From: Candidatus Methylomirabilota bacterium | GTDB taxonomy: Bacteria; Methylomirabilota; Methylomirabilia; Methylomirabilales; Methylomirabilaceae | Direction: 5' to 3' | NCBI GenBank assembly: GCA_003105305.1 | Contig: PQAQ01000061.1 | Coordinates: forward strand, 1-6,025 | Length of the DNA stretch: 6,025 nt | In this document: positions 1 to 6,025 of the stretch, one piece after another | Numbering within the stretch: the stretch's first letter is position 1 | How the letters are laid out: the number at the start of each line of letters is the position of its first letter | Program-made: the position numbers and the translations under genes | The notes under the pieces: generated by a model | What the model was told of the DNA's origin: nothing | Seen by the model: the letters and a program-made list of their open reading frames with translations, nothing else | Database searches by the model: none

Positions 1-81
1 AAGACGAAAGGAATTGTACGGGAGGAGCCCAAGGTTGTCAAATTTGAAATCGTATTCGGCCTTTTGCTTGACATGATGTGA
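1..81 (+). CDS. Possible 3' end of an upstream gene (partial)
   Basis: Reading from base 1, this frame is open for 26 codons and ends at TGA 79-81. The peptide ends in ...EIVFGLLLDMM. I do not recognise it. The only support is base composition: second codon positions are very poor in G+C (about 5 of 26), while first and third positions are each above half G+C, which is the pattern of a coding frame. The other two forward frames hit stops earlier. One reverse frame is also open from an ATG at 74 to the edge, but it has no ribosome binding site. If real, the gene ends about 70 bases before the subtilase start and the next promoter overlaps its tail. No function can be given. Confidence 0.3.
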   Translation, partial: KTKGIVREEPKVVKFEIVFGLLLDMM

Positions 82-97
82 TGTCACAGACGAGAAT
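68..97 (+). promoter_or_regulatory. Candidate sigma-70 promoter for the subtilase gene
   Basis: A perfect TTGACA (68-73) is followed after 18 bases by GAGAAT (92-97), which matches TATAAT at four of six positions. Transcription would begin near 104. That would put the ATG at 104 at or next to the transcript start and leave a leader of about 48 bases before the better-supported ATG at 152. The -10 box is weak, so this remains a candidate found by eye. Confidence 0.3.
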
Positions 98-136
98 GCC
101 GCTATGTTTATCGCGAGGACGCCAAGTTCAGCAGTT

Positions 137-146
137 GAAGAGGAGA
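137..146 (+). promoter_or_regulatory. Ribosome binding site that decides the subtilase start
   Basis: The purine run GAAGAGGAGA contains AGGAG (141-145) six bases before ATG 152. The earlier in-frame ATG at 104 has only a weak ACGAGA upstream. The encoded protein then begins MKKS, a normal positively charged start for a leader peptide. This favours 152 over 104. Confidence 0.65.
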
Positions 147-151
147 CCGCA

Positions 152-2446
152 ATGAAAAAATCGACAGGCGAAACCGTGTCGCCACGGCTAGAGGGCGTCG
201 AGCGGGGCTGGCGTCACCTGAGACTGCTGATTACGTGGTGTCTTTCCGGCATTGCCGCCGTGGCGCGGGCGGGACTCGTCTGCATGCTCATCAGTATTCC
301 CTGGGAGGGGGGCGGATTCGGTGTAACGATCGCGAGCGCGCAGACTGAACACCCTGAGGAGCAAGGCAACACCACGGGCAGCACGAGACCCTCTTTAAAC
401 CTTCAGGATTTGTCTCCACTGGCGGAGGAACTCTTACGCGAAAAAACTCCTGCCACCCCGTTCGAAGAAAAAGTCCATCCGAGAATTCGCGAGGTGAAGC
501 GCAGACTTCAACGGTTGCTGAACCAAGCGGCGCCGTCCGAATCCGTGCCTTTTAAAGAGTTCTCAGACGACCTTGTGAGGATGAACGATCATGGAGAGAT
601 TCAGGTATATGTGATCCTGAAAGAGTTCTCCCGGGATGGCGTCGCACAACTGGAGGGGTTGGGCTTGCGAGTGGAGCTGACGCTTCCGAAGCTCAGGCTT
701 GTTCAGGGTTGGATACGGTACGACGCCATTGAGTCTCTTGCAGCTGACGATAACGTTCAACAAGTCAAGCCCCCGGATTACATGCGGCCCAACAGCGGGG
801 CCGTCAACTCGGAAGGCGACGCGGTGCTTCGAGCGGATACGGCCCGGAGCACGTTTGGAGTGGATGGCAGCGGTGTAAAGGTCTGTGTGATCTCTAATGG
901 TGTGGACCATTTGGCGCCCTCTGTCGCCTCCGGTGATCTTCCGAGCGTCCCGCCCGTGCAGATCTTGCATAACTCCGGGGGCGATGAAGGGACCGCTATG
1001 CTGGAAATCATCCATGACCTGGCCCCGGGGGCGGCATTGGCATTCTACGGGGCTGCAACAACGCTAGACTTCATTGACGGCGCGAGCACCCTTCAAGGCG
1101 CCGGCTGTCAGGTGATCGTGGATGACGTATTCGCGCCGGGAGAGCCGAAGTTTGAGGATGGACCGGTAGCGCAAGCCGTGCGCCAACTGACAGCCGGCGG
1201 GATTGTCTATGTAACCTCGGCCGGCAATTACGCCCAACAACATTATTTCTCCGGCTACAGGCGCCTCATTGGGCAGAATTTTCCGACCTCTGCATATCCG
1301 GCCGTTCACAACTTTTCGCCTGGCGGGACCGACATCGGCGATACGTTGATCATTCCCCCTGGTGGGAAGATCATGGTTGCGTTGCAATGGAATAACCCGT
1401 TTGGAGCATCGGCGGACGACTTCGATCTGTTCCTGGTGCGCAGCGATAACCTGGTGATATTGACCGGCAGCGCAGAACGCCAAAATGGGAGTAACGACCC
1501 CATCGAATTGTTCATCTTTACGAACGCCACGGGCAGCCCGATCACGGCGTTCATTGCCATTGCGGAATATCGCCTCGTCAGCAATCCCTCGAGTATCAAG
1601 TTGAACTACATATCGTTTCCGATCAATTTCAATCCGGTAAGGCAGTACGTCGTCCCGGAGGAGAGTATCTTTGGCCATGCCGCCGTCAACGAGGTGTTGT
1701 CGGTTGCCGCCGTGAATGCCGCTACCCCGACCACGATTGCATCGTATAGCTCCCGCGGTCCGGCGACTATTTTCTTTCCTCACTCCGAAACGAGAAATGT
1801 CTCGAAGATCACCGGAGTCGACGGGGTCCAAACCCAGGTGGGGCAGGCGGGATTCTTTTTGAATCCTTTCTTAGGCACCTCCGCGGCGGCTCCGCATGTC
1901 GCGGCCATCGCTGCGTTGCTGTGGTCGGCCAAACCCACGCTCACCTCCGGTCAAGTCGTCCAGACCCTGACACAAACCGCAACAGACCTCGGTGCCCCAG
2001 GATTTGATACGACCTACGGCTTTGGACGTGTCGACGCCCTGCAGGCGCTCGCCAGCGTTGACACTGCTCTTAGCGCCACCCTCACACTCAGCGGATCCAC
2101 ATTCCATACCGGTGAGCAGATCACCTATCAGGCCACGCTGACCCCCGGGTCTACCCCCACGCAGGTCGACATCTACTTTGGGGCCCTGATGCCCGACGGC
2201 GTGACGTTCCTCTCCCTGGTTGATCCGGGCGGGACGATGGCCTTTGCCTTCGGCCCGGTCCCGGTGCCTTTCGCCAGAAACGTCACGCTTACCCCGATGG
2301 TCATCCCATTCTCGTACACGTTCGGCGGTACGGAATCGGTCGGGACGTACTACGCCTATGCCGGTCTTGCCGTGGCGGGAAGCGATCCCCTGCAGCCCGC
2401 GAACCAACTCAGCTTGGGGGTTCGGGCGTTCCAGTTCGCGCCGTGA
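152..2446 (+). CDS. Secreted subtilase-like (S8/S53-like) protein with non-canonical catalytic residues
   Basis: This protein of 764 residues is likely exported. The N-terminus is basic (MKK), a hydrophobic stretch lies at about 23-49, and ASA at 61-63 is a possible signal peptidase site, although Arg39 breaks the core. Residues 70-220 look like a propeptide. The subtilisin-fold domain starts near 239 (GSGVKVCVIS) and carries SNGVD (248-252), DEGTAMLE (278-285), VDDVF, SAGN with the oxyanion Asn359, SSRGP (about 533), and GTSAAAP with nucleophile Ser577. Known subtilases have Asp in D-T/S-G and His in HGT. Here those places read Ser248/Asn249 and Glu279. This fits the bacterial subgroup with SDG and DEGxAMLEIxHD motifs, between S8 and S53 (sedolisin), but Asn249 stands where I recall that subgroup having Asp. 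A beta-rich, jelly-roll-like insert spans about 390-490, and a beta-rich module of unknown role spans about 638-764. It may be an active protease or a binding protein that has lost activity. The fold is secure, but activity and substrate are not. The two-component genes follow 104 bases later. Confidence 0.9.
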   Translation: MKKSTGETVSPRLEGVERGWRHLRLLITWCLSGIAAVARAGLVCMLISIPWEGGGFGVTIASAQTEHPEEQGNTTGSTRPSLNLQDLSPLAEELLREKTPATPFEEKVHPRIREVKRRLQRLLNQAAPSESVPFKEFSDDLVRMNDHGEIQVYVILKEFSRDGVAQLEGLGLRVELTLPKLRLVQGWIRYDAIESLAADDNVQQVKPPDYMRPNSGAVNSEGDAVLRADTARSTFGVDGSGVKVCVISNGVDHLAPSVASGDLPSVPPVQILHNSGGDEGTAMLEIIHDLAPGAALAFYGAATTLDFIDGASTLQGAGCQVIVDDVFAPGEPKFEDGPVAQAVRQLTAGGIVYVTSAGNYAQQHYFSGYRRLIGQNFPTSAYPAVHNFSPGGTDIGDTLIIPPGGKIMVALQWNNPFGASADDFDLFLVRSDNLVILTGSAERQNGSNDPIELFIFTNATGSPITAFIAIAEYRLVSNPSSIKLNYISFPINFNPVRQYVVPEESIFGHAAVNEVLSVAAVNAATPTTIASYSSRGPATIFFPHSETRNVSKITGVDGVQTQVGQAGFFLNPFLGTSAAAPHVAAIAALLWSAKPTLTSGQVVQTLTQTATDLGAPGFDTTYGFGRVDALQALASVDTALSATLTLSGSTFHTGEQITYQATLTPGSTPTQVDIYFGALMPDGVTFLSLVDPGGTMAFAFGPVPVPFARNVTLTPMVIPFSYTFGGTESVGTYYAYAGLAVAGSDPLQPANQLSLGVRAFQFAP

Positions 2447-2513
2447 CGGAGTCGGACGGGATACCCCCTTCGATTCTCACCTGGACGACGGCTCATCCCT
2501 GGTGAACTTTCCC

Positions 2514-2543
2514 TTGACGGCGCTGAAGTAGGACGGCTAAAGT
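2514..2543 (+). promoter_or_regulatory. Weak candidate promoter upstream of the histidine kinase
   Basis: In the 104-base gap after the subtilase, TTGACG (2514-2519) is followed after 18 bases by TAAAGT (2538-2543), a four-of-six match to TATAAT. The predicted transcript start falls about at the kinase ATG (2551), implying little or no leader. I saw no rho-independent terminator and no -24/-12 sigma-54 promoter in this gap, so read-through from the subtilase gene is also possible. Confidence 0.22.
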
Positions 2544-2550
2544 TCCATGT

Positions 2551-4089
2551 ATGAAGTTTCAACGCAAGTTGCTGCTGGGCTTCGCGCTGATGGTTGTGCC
2601 TGTCTTACTGATCAGCGTACAGGCTGTACGGAGCAATCGAGAAGAACGGGCGGCCCTTAAAGCGCTCGGTGAGAGCATGGCAAGAACCCGGACCTACGCC
2701 GAGCTGGAAACGGTCCTGTTCCGTCAGAGCCGGCAGATCTGGGGGTTCCTGACCGGAACAGATCGTGAGGCGCAGGCGGAGTTCTTTCGGCTGGAGCCGG
2801 AGATCGGCGAACGGCTCCGTCAGTGGAAGCTGACACTGACGCCCGATGAAACGGATCTCGCCACCGGCGTCGAACGGCTCCACGCCCGGATGTTTGATGT
2901 GGGTTCGCGAATCATCTCCTTGTACCAGGCCGGACAGCGCAGCGCGGCGCTCACCCTGGCGAACACGGAGCTGAAAGGTCGGCTCCTGCCTGCCCTCAGC
3001 GCGAAGAACAAAGAGATATACGGCGCGGCGCGCGTCCACAGCCTGCAACGGGCCTATGCCAGGTTGGAGGAGATCCTCCGGGCGGAGCAACGGCTGTTAA
3101 CGTTAATCATTCTGCTTTCTTTAGTCATCGGGGTGGCCGCCTCGGTCCTCATCTCCAGGGGGCTGGCGCGGCCAATCCATCAACTTAAGGCAGCCATGAA
3201 GGTGGTCGGTGCAGGCCATCTCGATTACGAGGTCGCAGTTCGCTCAACGGACGAGATCGGCGAGTTGGCTCAGACATTCGCCGGGATGACCGACAATCTG
3301 AAACGTTCCCATGAGGCGATGGCTCGCCTGAATCACGAACTGGAAGTCAAAATCAAGAAGCTTGAAGAGACCCAGACGCAACTGATCCAATCGGAAAAGC
3401 TCGCCTCTATCGGCGAGATGACCGCCGCGGTGGCCCACGGCCTTCGTAACCCGCTGGCCAGCCTGCGTGCTGCCGCCCAGGTCACCCTTCGTCATGTGGC
3501 CGACGAATCGGCGGCGCAGACCCACCTCAAGATGGTCATTGCCGAAGTCGATCGATTGGACCGTCGCATCACCCATCTGCTTGCGTTCTCCCGGCCCGGC
3601 CCGTTCCACCTCCTGCCGGAACAGCCCTCGAGGTTAATCGACGATCTGTTGCCCACCTTCGCCGGACCGCTCAGAGATCGTGGCATCCGGCTTGAGATCG
3701 ACCTGCAGCGCGACCTGCCGGACGTCTATATCGACCCGATCCAGGTGGAGCAGGCGCTCGGTGAGATCCTTTCTAACGCTCTCGACGCCATGCCCCAGGG
3801 GGGATCGCTCACTATCCGGGGATACCGCCAGGCAGCAGACCGTCGGTTCGATGCCGTCGTCCTGGAGATCGCCGATACCGGAGATGGGATGACCGAACAC
3901 GTGCTCCCGTCGGTCTGTGATCCATTTTTTACGACGAAGGCGGATGGAACCGGCCTCGGCCTCGCCATCGCCAAACGGTATGTCGTGCAGAATGGCGGAT
4001 CACTGGACATCGCCAGCACGCCAGGAGTCGGCACCATTGTGAGCCTGACACTGCCGACACCATCGGGCAATCAGGAAGGGACGGTATGA
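2551..4089 (+). CDS. Membrane sensor histidine kinase, NtrB/ZraS-like
   Basis: This 512-residue inner-membrane sensor should autophosphorylate on His296 and pass the phosphate to the regulator encoded next. A membrane helix at about 7-25, a mostly helical extracytoplasmic region (about 26-181, resembling four-helix-bundle or CHASE3-type sensors) and a second membrane helix (about 182-204) come first. A HAMP linker (about 205-257) and a coiled-coil stretch (about 258-285) follow. The H-box is AHGLRNPLAS with His296, a form typical of NtrB/ZraS-class kinases. The ATPase domain shows the N-box SNALDA (Asn409), G1 DTGDGM (442-447), F-box DPFFTTK and G2 GTGLGL (466-471). No PAS domain is present, so sensing is probably by the outer helical region. 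An in-frame stop at 2524 and the lack of any start between it and 2551 fix the ATG, although no good Shine-Dalgarno precedes it. The stop overlaps the regulator start. The signal is unknown. Confidence 0.95.
   Translation: MKFQRKLLLGFALMVVPVLLISVQAVRSNREERAALKALGESMARTRTYAELETVLFRQSRQIWGFLTGTDREAQAEFFRLEPEIGERLRQWKLTLTPDETDLATGVERLHARMFDVGSRIISLYQAGQRSAALTLANTELKGRLLPALSAKNKEIYGAARVHSLQRAYARLEEILRAEQRLLTLIILLSLVIGVAASVLISRGLARPIHQLKAAMKVVGAGHLDYEVAVRSTDEIGELAQTFAGMTDNLKRSHEAMARLNHELEVKIKKLEETQTQLIQSEKLASIGEMTAAVAHGLRNPLASLRAAAQVTLRHVADESAAQTHLKMVIAEVDRLDRRITHLLAFSRPGPFHLLPEQPSRLIDDLLPTFAGPLRDRGIRLEIDLQRDLPDVYIDPIQVEQALGEILSNALDAMPQGGSLTIRGYRQAADRRFDAVVLEIADTGDGMTEHVLPSVCDPFFTTKADGTGLGLAIAKRYVVQNGGSLDIASTPGVGTIVSLTLPTPSGNQEGTV
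4073..4079 (+). promoter_or_regulatory. Ribosome binding site of the response regulator, inside the kinase gene
   Basis: AGGAAGG lies six bases before ATG 4086, within the last codons of the kinase. With the ATGA overlap at 4086-4089 (start of one gene, stop of the other), this indicates translational coupling and roughly matched synthesis of the two partners. Confidence 0.7.
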
Positions 4090-5477
4090 ACCCCTCGACG
4101 CTGTTGATCGTGGACGATGAGCGTACCCTGGCTCGTTCGATCAAGCTGTTTATGACCGAGCAGGGGTACGAGGCGGAGGTCGCCGAGAACGGCGACATAG
4201 CGCTGGAGTTATTGGATCGTCTCCGTCCTGAAGTGGTCTTCCTGGATGTCTGCCTGCCGGGTCACAACGGCATAGATTTGCTGCGCAGGATCAAGGAGTT
4301 CGACCGCAATATCGCCGTCATTATGATGACTGCCTACGGCTCTATTGAGGGGGCGGTGGAGGCGGTCAGACTGGGGGCGTTCGACTATATCAAGAAACCG
4401 GTTGATCTGGATGAACTGAAGCTGCTGGCCGACCGGGCGTGCGAGAGCGCGCGGTTGCGACAGGAGCTCTCCTATTACCGAGAGCGGGAGATTCGTGAGA
4501 TCCCCTTCATGGGGATTATCGGCAAATGCGACGCGATCCGCGACATCATCGCCAGAATTACGCAGATCGCTGCCCTGGAGGATTCGCCACCTATTCTGAT
4601 CACCGGGGAGACGGGGACCGGCAAAGGGTTAGTGGCGCGGACCTTACACCGGCGCAGTCGGCGGGCATCGCGCGCCTTCATCGAGGTCAACTGCACGGCG
4701 CTCCCGGCCACACTGATGGAGGCAGAACTGTTCGGATATGAGCGCGGCGCGTTTACCGACGCAAAAGAATCAAAGATGGGCCTCTTCGAGGCCGCCGATG
4801 GGGGCTTCCTGTATCTGGACGAGGTGGGTGACACGGAGCTGCCCCTTCAAGGCAAGCTGCTCCGGGCCGTCGAGGAGAGGGTTATTCGGCGGGTTGGGGG
4901 GCTGCGGGATCGTCGGGTTGATGTCACCATCGTGGCCGCGACCCATCGCGACCTCGAGACCGAGGTCAAGGCCGCCCGATTCAGAAAGGATCTCTACTAT
5001 CGGCTGGCCGTCATCACCATCGATTTGCCGCCGCTGCGCGAGCGCGGCGACGATATCCTGCTGCTCGCTGCTCACTTCCTAGAGATATTCAACGCCAAGT
5101 ATGGAAAGGCGATTCGCGCTATTGACGACCGGGCGGCCCGCACTCTGTGCGAGTATCCGTGGCCCGGCAACATTCGGGAGCTGAGCCACGTCATCGAACG
5201 CGCGGTCCTGTGGAGCCATGGAGATCGACTGTCGGTCGACCAACTGTCGCTCACCTCCGGACCGATGAACCTCCCGGCGAAGCCTCTTCCGGCTGCCGAT
5301 CTTGCCTGCGGGACGCTCCCGCGAGAAGGGATCGATCTGGCGGCGTGGGAACGGTCGTTGTTGGAGCAGGCGTTGCGGGACAGCGGCGGCAATCAGACGA
5401 AGGCGGCCAGGCTGCTCCGCCTTAGCCGGGACACCCTCCGCTATCGACTGAAGAAGTTCGGTTTATCCCAGCCCTGA
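4086..5477 (+). CDS. Sigma-54-dependent response regulator, NtrC family
   Basis: This 463-residue activator should bind upstream DNA sites and, when phosphorylated, hydrolyse ATP to open sigma-54 RNA polymerase promoters. The receiver domain (about 1-120) has the acidic pair Asp10/Asp11, phospho-acceptor Asp54 (FLDVCLPG), Thr82 and Lys104 (KKP). The AAA+ domain (about 143-375) has Walker A GETGTGKG (174-181), the sigma-54 contact loop GAFTDA (221-226), Walker B LDEVGD (Asp245, Glu246), an arginine-finger segment RKDLYYRL, and the sensor II motif PWPGNIREL (358-366). The C-terminus (about 420-463) is a Fis-type helix-turn-helix: GGNQTKAARLL, then SRDTLRYRLKK. All catalytic motifs are present and the length is normal for the family. 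The loop has Asp225 where GAFTGA has Gly, a tolerated variant. It is the evident partner of the kinase just upstream. Which genes it controls cannot be read here. Confidence 0.97.
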   Translation: MNPSTLLIVDDERTLARSIKLFMTEQGYEAEVAENGDIALELLDRLRPEVVFLDVCLPGHNGIDLLRRIKEFDRNIAVIMMTAYGSIEGAVEAVRLGAFDYIKKPVDLDELKLLADRACESARLRQELSYYREREIREIPFMGIIGKCDAIRDIIARITQIAALEDSPPILITGETGTGKGLVARTLHRRSRRASRAFIEVNCTALPATLMEAELFGYERGAFTDAKESKMGLFEAADGGFLYLDEVGDTELPLQGKLLRAVEERVIRRVGGLRDRRVDVTIVAATHRDLETEVKAARFRKDLYYRLAVITIDLPPLRERGDDILLLAAHFLEIFNAKYGKAIRAIDDRAARTLCEYPWPGNIRELSHVIERAVLWSHGDRLSVDQLSLTSGPMNLPAKPLPAADLACGTLPREGIDLAAWERSLLEQALRDSGGNQTKAARLLRLSRDTLRYRLKKFGLSQP

Positions 5478-5489
5478 GTCGTCCTCAGG
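5473..5489 (+). other. Small perfect hairpin over the regulator stop codon
   Basis: CCTGAG (5473-5478) and CTCAGG (5484-5489) pair perfectly around a five-base loop and include the TGA stop at 5475-5477. No T-run follows (the next bases are CTGTCAAG), so it does not look like an intrinsic terminator. A 6-bp stem can occur by chance. It might modestly affect expression of the downstream permease. Confidence 0.3.
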
Positions 5490-5500
5490 CTGTCAAGCGC

Positions 5501-5506
5501 GAGGGG
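5501..5506 (+). promoter_or_regulatory. Ribosome binding site that supports the GTG start of the permease
   Basis: GAGGGG lies four bases before GTG 5511. The alternative in-frame ATG at 5571 has no purine-rich site at suitable distance and would start inside the first hydrophobic segment, dropping the basic RRKK N-terminus. The GTG is therefore preferred. Confidence 0.6.
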
Positions 5507-5510
5507 ATTC

Positions 5511-6025
5511 GTGGCGGACACAGCACCCACACCGAGGAGGAAAAAGATCATCGATACCGACGTCCTGGTCATGGGGGGGTTGACCATCCTGCTGGCCGTA
5601 TTGGCTTTTACGAAAGGAAAGAATCTGCCGTTGCAGGGCCTTCAAACCGGGTTGGGCCTGCTTCGGGAGATGTGGCTGCCGCTCGTGTTCGGCTTTTGTC
5701 TGGCCGGGATGATCGGGGTGGTTGTTCCTCGAGAGCTGCTTATCAAATGGATGGGCGAGGAGTCGGGTACACAGGGTATCCTGATCGGATGGCTCGTCGG
5801 CCTATTGTTGCCCGGCGGACCGTATGTGGTCTTCCCCTTGACCGCCTCGCTTCTCAGGGGGGGAATAGGGGTTGGGCCGTTACTGACCTTTATCACTGCG
5901 AAGCTGCTCCTCTCGCCGATCCGCCTGTTCACATGGGAGATCCCGTTCCTGGGGTGGGCCTTCGTGACGGCCAGGACAGTCCCAAGCCTCTTTCTGCCCC
6001 CGATCGTCGGCCTCATCGGTCAGCG
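5511..6025 (+). CDS. Permease of the ArsP/DUF318 (UPF0718) type, N-terminal part, cut by the window end
   Basis: The first 171 codons of an integral membrane protein are visible. A short cytoplasmic N-terminus with RRKK (9-12) precedes hydrophobic segments at about 18-34, 54-73, 89-115, 121-142 and 147-169. The segment with LPGGPYVVFPLTASLL (100-115) followed by a hydrophobic helix resembles the permease family PF03773. Many members there carry a cysteine motif at the matching place and some export methylated arsenicals. Here the motif is GGPYVVFP without cysteines, as in a subgroup of unknown substrate, and the only Cys seen is Cys63. Family length is usually about 300 or more residues, so roughly half is missing. 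The gene starts 33 bases after the regulator with no clear terminator between, so it is probably co-transcribed and may be the effector of the two-component system. The family call is fairly good, but the substrate is unknown. The start at GTG rests on GAGGGG upstream. Confidence 0.8.
   Translation, partial: MADTAPTPRRKKIIDTDVLVMGGLTILLAVLAFTKGKNLPLQGLQTGLGLLREMWLPLVFGFCLAGMIGVVVPRELLIKWMGEESGTQGILIGWLVGLLLPGGPYVVFPLTASLLRGGIGVGPLLTFITAKLLLSPIRLFTWEIPFLGWAFVTARTVPSLFLPPIVGLIGQ

Noticed and set aside
55..70. Possible sigma-54 promoter (CGGCCTTTTGCTT) upstream of the subtilase
   Set aside because: The GG and GC pairs are 8 bases apart instead of the 12 needed for -24/-12 spacing.
104..151. Extended subtilase start at ATG 104, adding 16 residues
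   Set aside because: It has only a weak site upstream and lies at the predicted transcript start, whereas ATG 152 has a well-spaced AGGAG and begins with MKK, as expected for an exported protein.
1064..1831. Long reverse-strand open frame (255 residues) opposite the subtilase
   Set aside because: It lies fully inside a gene with clear conserved motifs. Its product is rich in Arg and Gly with no recognisable motif, typical of an antisense shadow in G+C-rich DNA.
2220..2531. Forward open frame running from inside the subtilase into the gap before the kinase
   Set aside because: Its first two thirds overlap the subtilase in another frame, and the product is an Arg/Ser/Pro-rich string without motifs. 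No ribosome binding site supports it.
2447..2550. Terminator, repeat or small RNA in the gap after the subtilase
   Set aside because: Only short imperfect pairings (such as CACC with GGTG) are present, with no T-run after any of them.
5534..5540. Strong Shine-Dalgarno-like GAGGAGG inside the permease N-terminus
   Set aside because: No start codon lies within normal distance. The next in-frame ATG is at 5571, about 30 bases away. The bases encode the Arg-Arg of RRKK.
5642..6016. Reverse-strand open frame of 124 residues at the right end
   Set aside because: The forward strand encodes a convincing multi-pass membrane protein with a ribosome binding site. The reverse product is Pro/Ser/Arg-rich and looks like a shadow.
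1..6025. CRISPR array, insertion sequence, tRNA or rRNA
   Set aside because: No regularly spaced repeats, transposase motifs, terminal inverted repeats or tRNA-like sequences were seen. Nearly all of the window is taken up by the four genes.

Overview
The window holds four same-strand genes in a G+C-rich (roughly 60%) bacterial sequence: a secreted subtilase-like protein, a membrane histidine kinase, an NtrC-type response regulator and the first part of an ArsP/DUF318-type permease. A possible tail of a further gene lies at the left edge. The long N-terminal leader ending in ASA and the sigma-54-type two-component pair point to a Gram-negative-type bacterium. The style recalls NC10 (Methylomirabilis-like) or Nitrospirota genomes, but this is an impression from codon and protein style and the lineage is not established.

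Left part (1-2446): bases 1-81 read as an open frame with codon-like base periodicity, possibly the C-terminus of an upstream gene. A TTGACA-type promoter candidate follows, then a protein of about 764 residues with a subtilisin-like fold. Its catalytic residues are not the usual Asp/His/Ser set. The Ser in GTSAAAP and the oxyanion Asn in SAGN are present, but the His position is Glu (EGTAMLE) and the first Asp motif reads SNG. A jelly-roll-like segment sits inside the peptidase domain and a beta-rich module forms the C-terminus.

Middle (2447-5477): after a 104-base gap come the two genes of a two-component system, overlapping by ATGA. The kinase has two membrane segments, a helical extracytoplasmic sensor, HAMP, HisKA and HATPase domains, and an NtrB/ZraS-type H-box. 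The regulator has a receiver, a sigma-54 AAA+ domain with a GAFTDA loop, and a Fis-type helix-turn-helix. Together they should turn an envelope signal into sigma-54-dependent transcription. No -24/-12 promoter was found in the non-coding parts of the window, so the targets lie elsewhere or were missed.

Right part (5478-6025): a permease starts at GTG 33 bases after the regulator and runs off the window. It is probably co-transcribed with the two-component genes and could be the transporter whose substrate the kinase monitors, though that is inference. Overall the window looks like a protease, sensor, regulator and permease neighbourhood built from known families. The least ordinary points are the subtilase active site and the permease motif GGPYVVFP.
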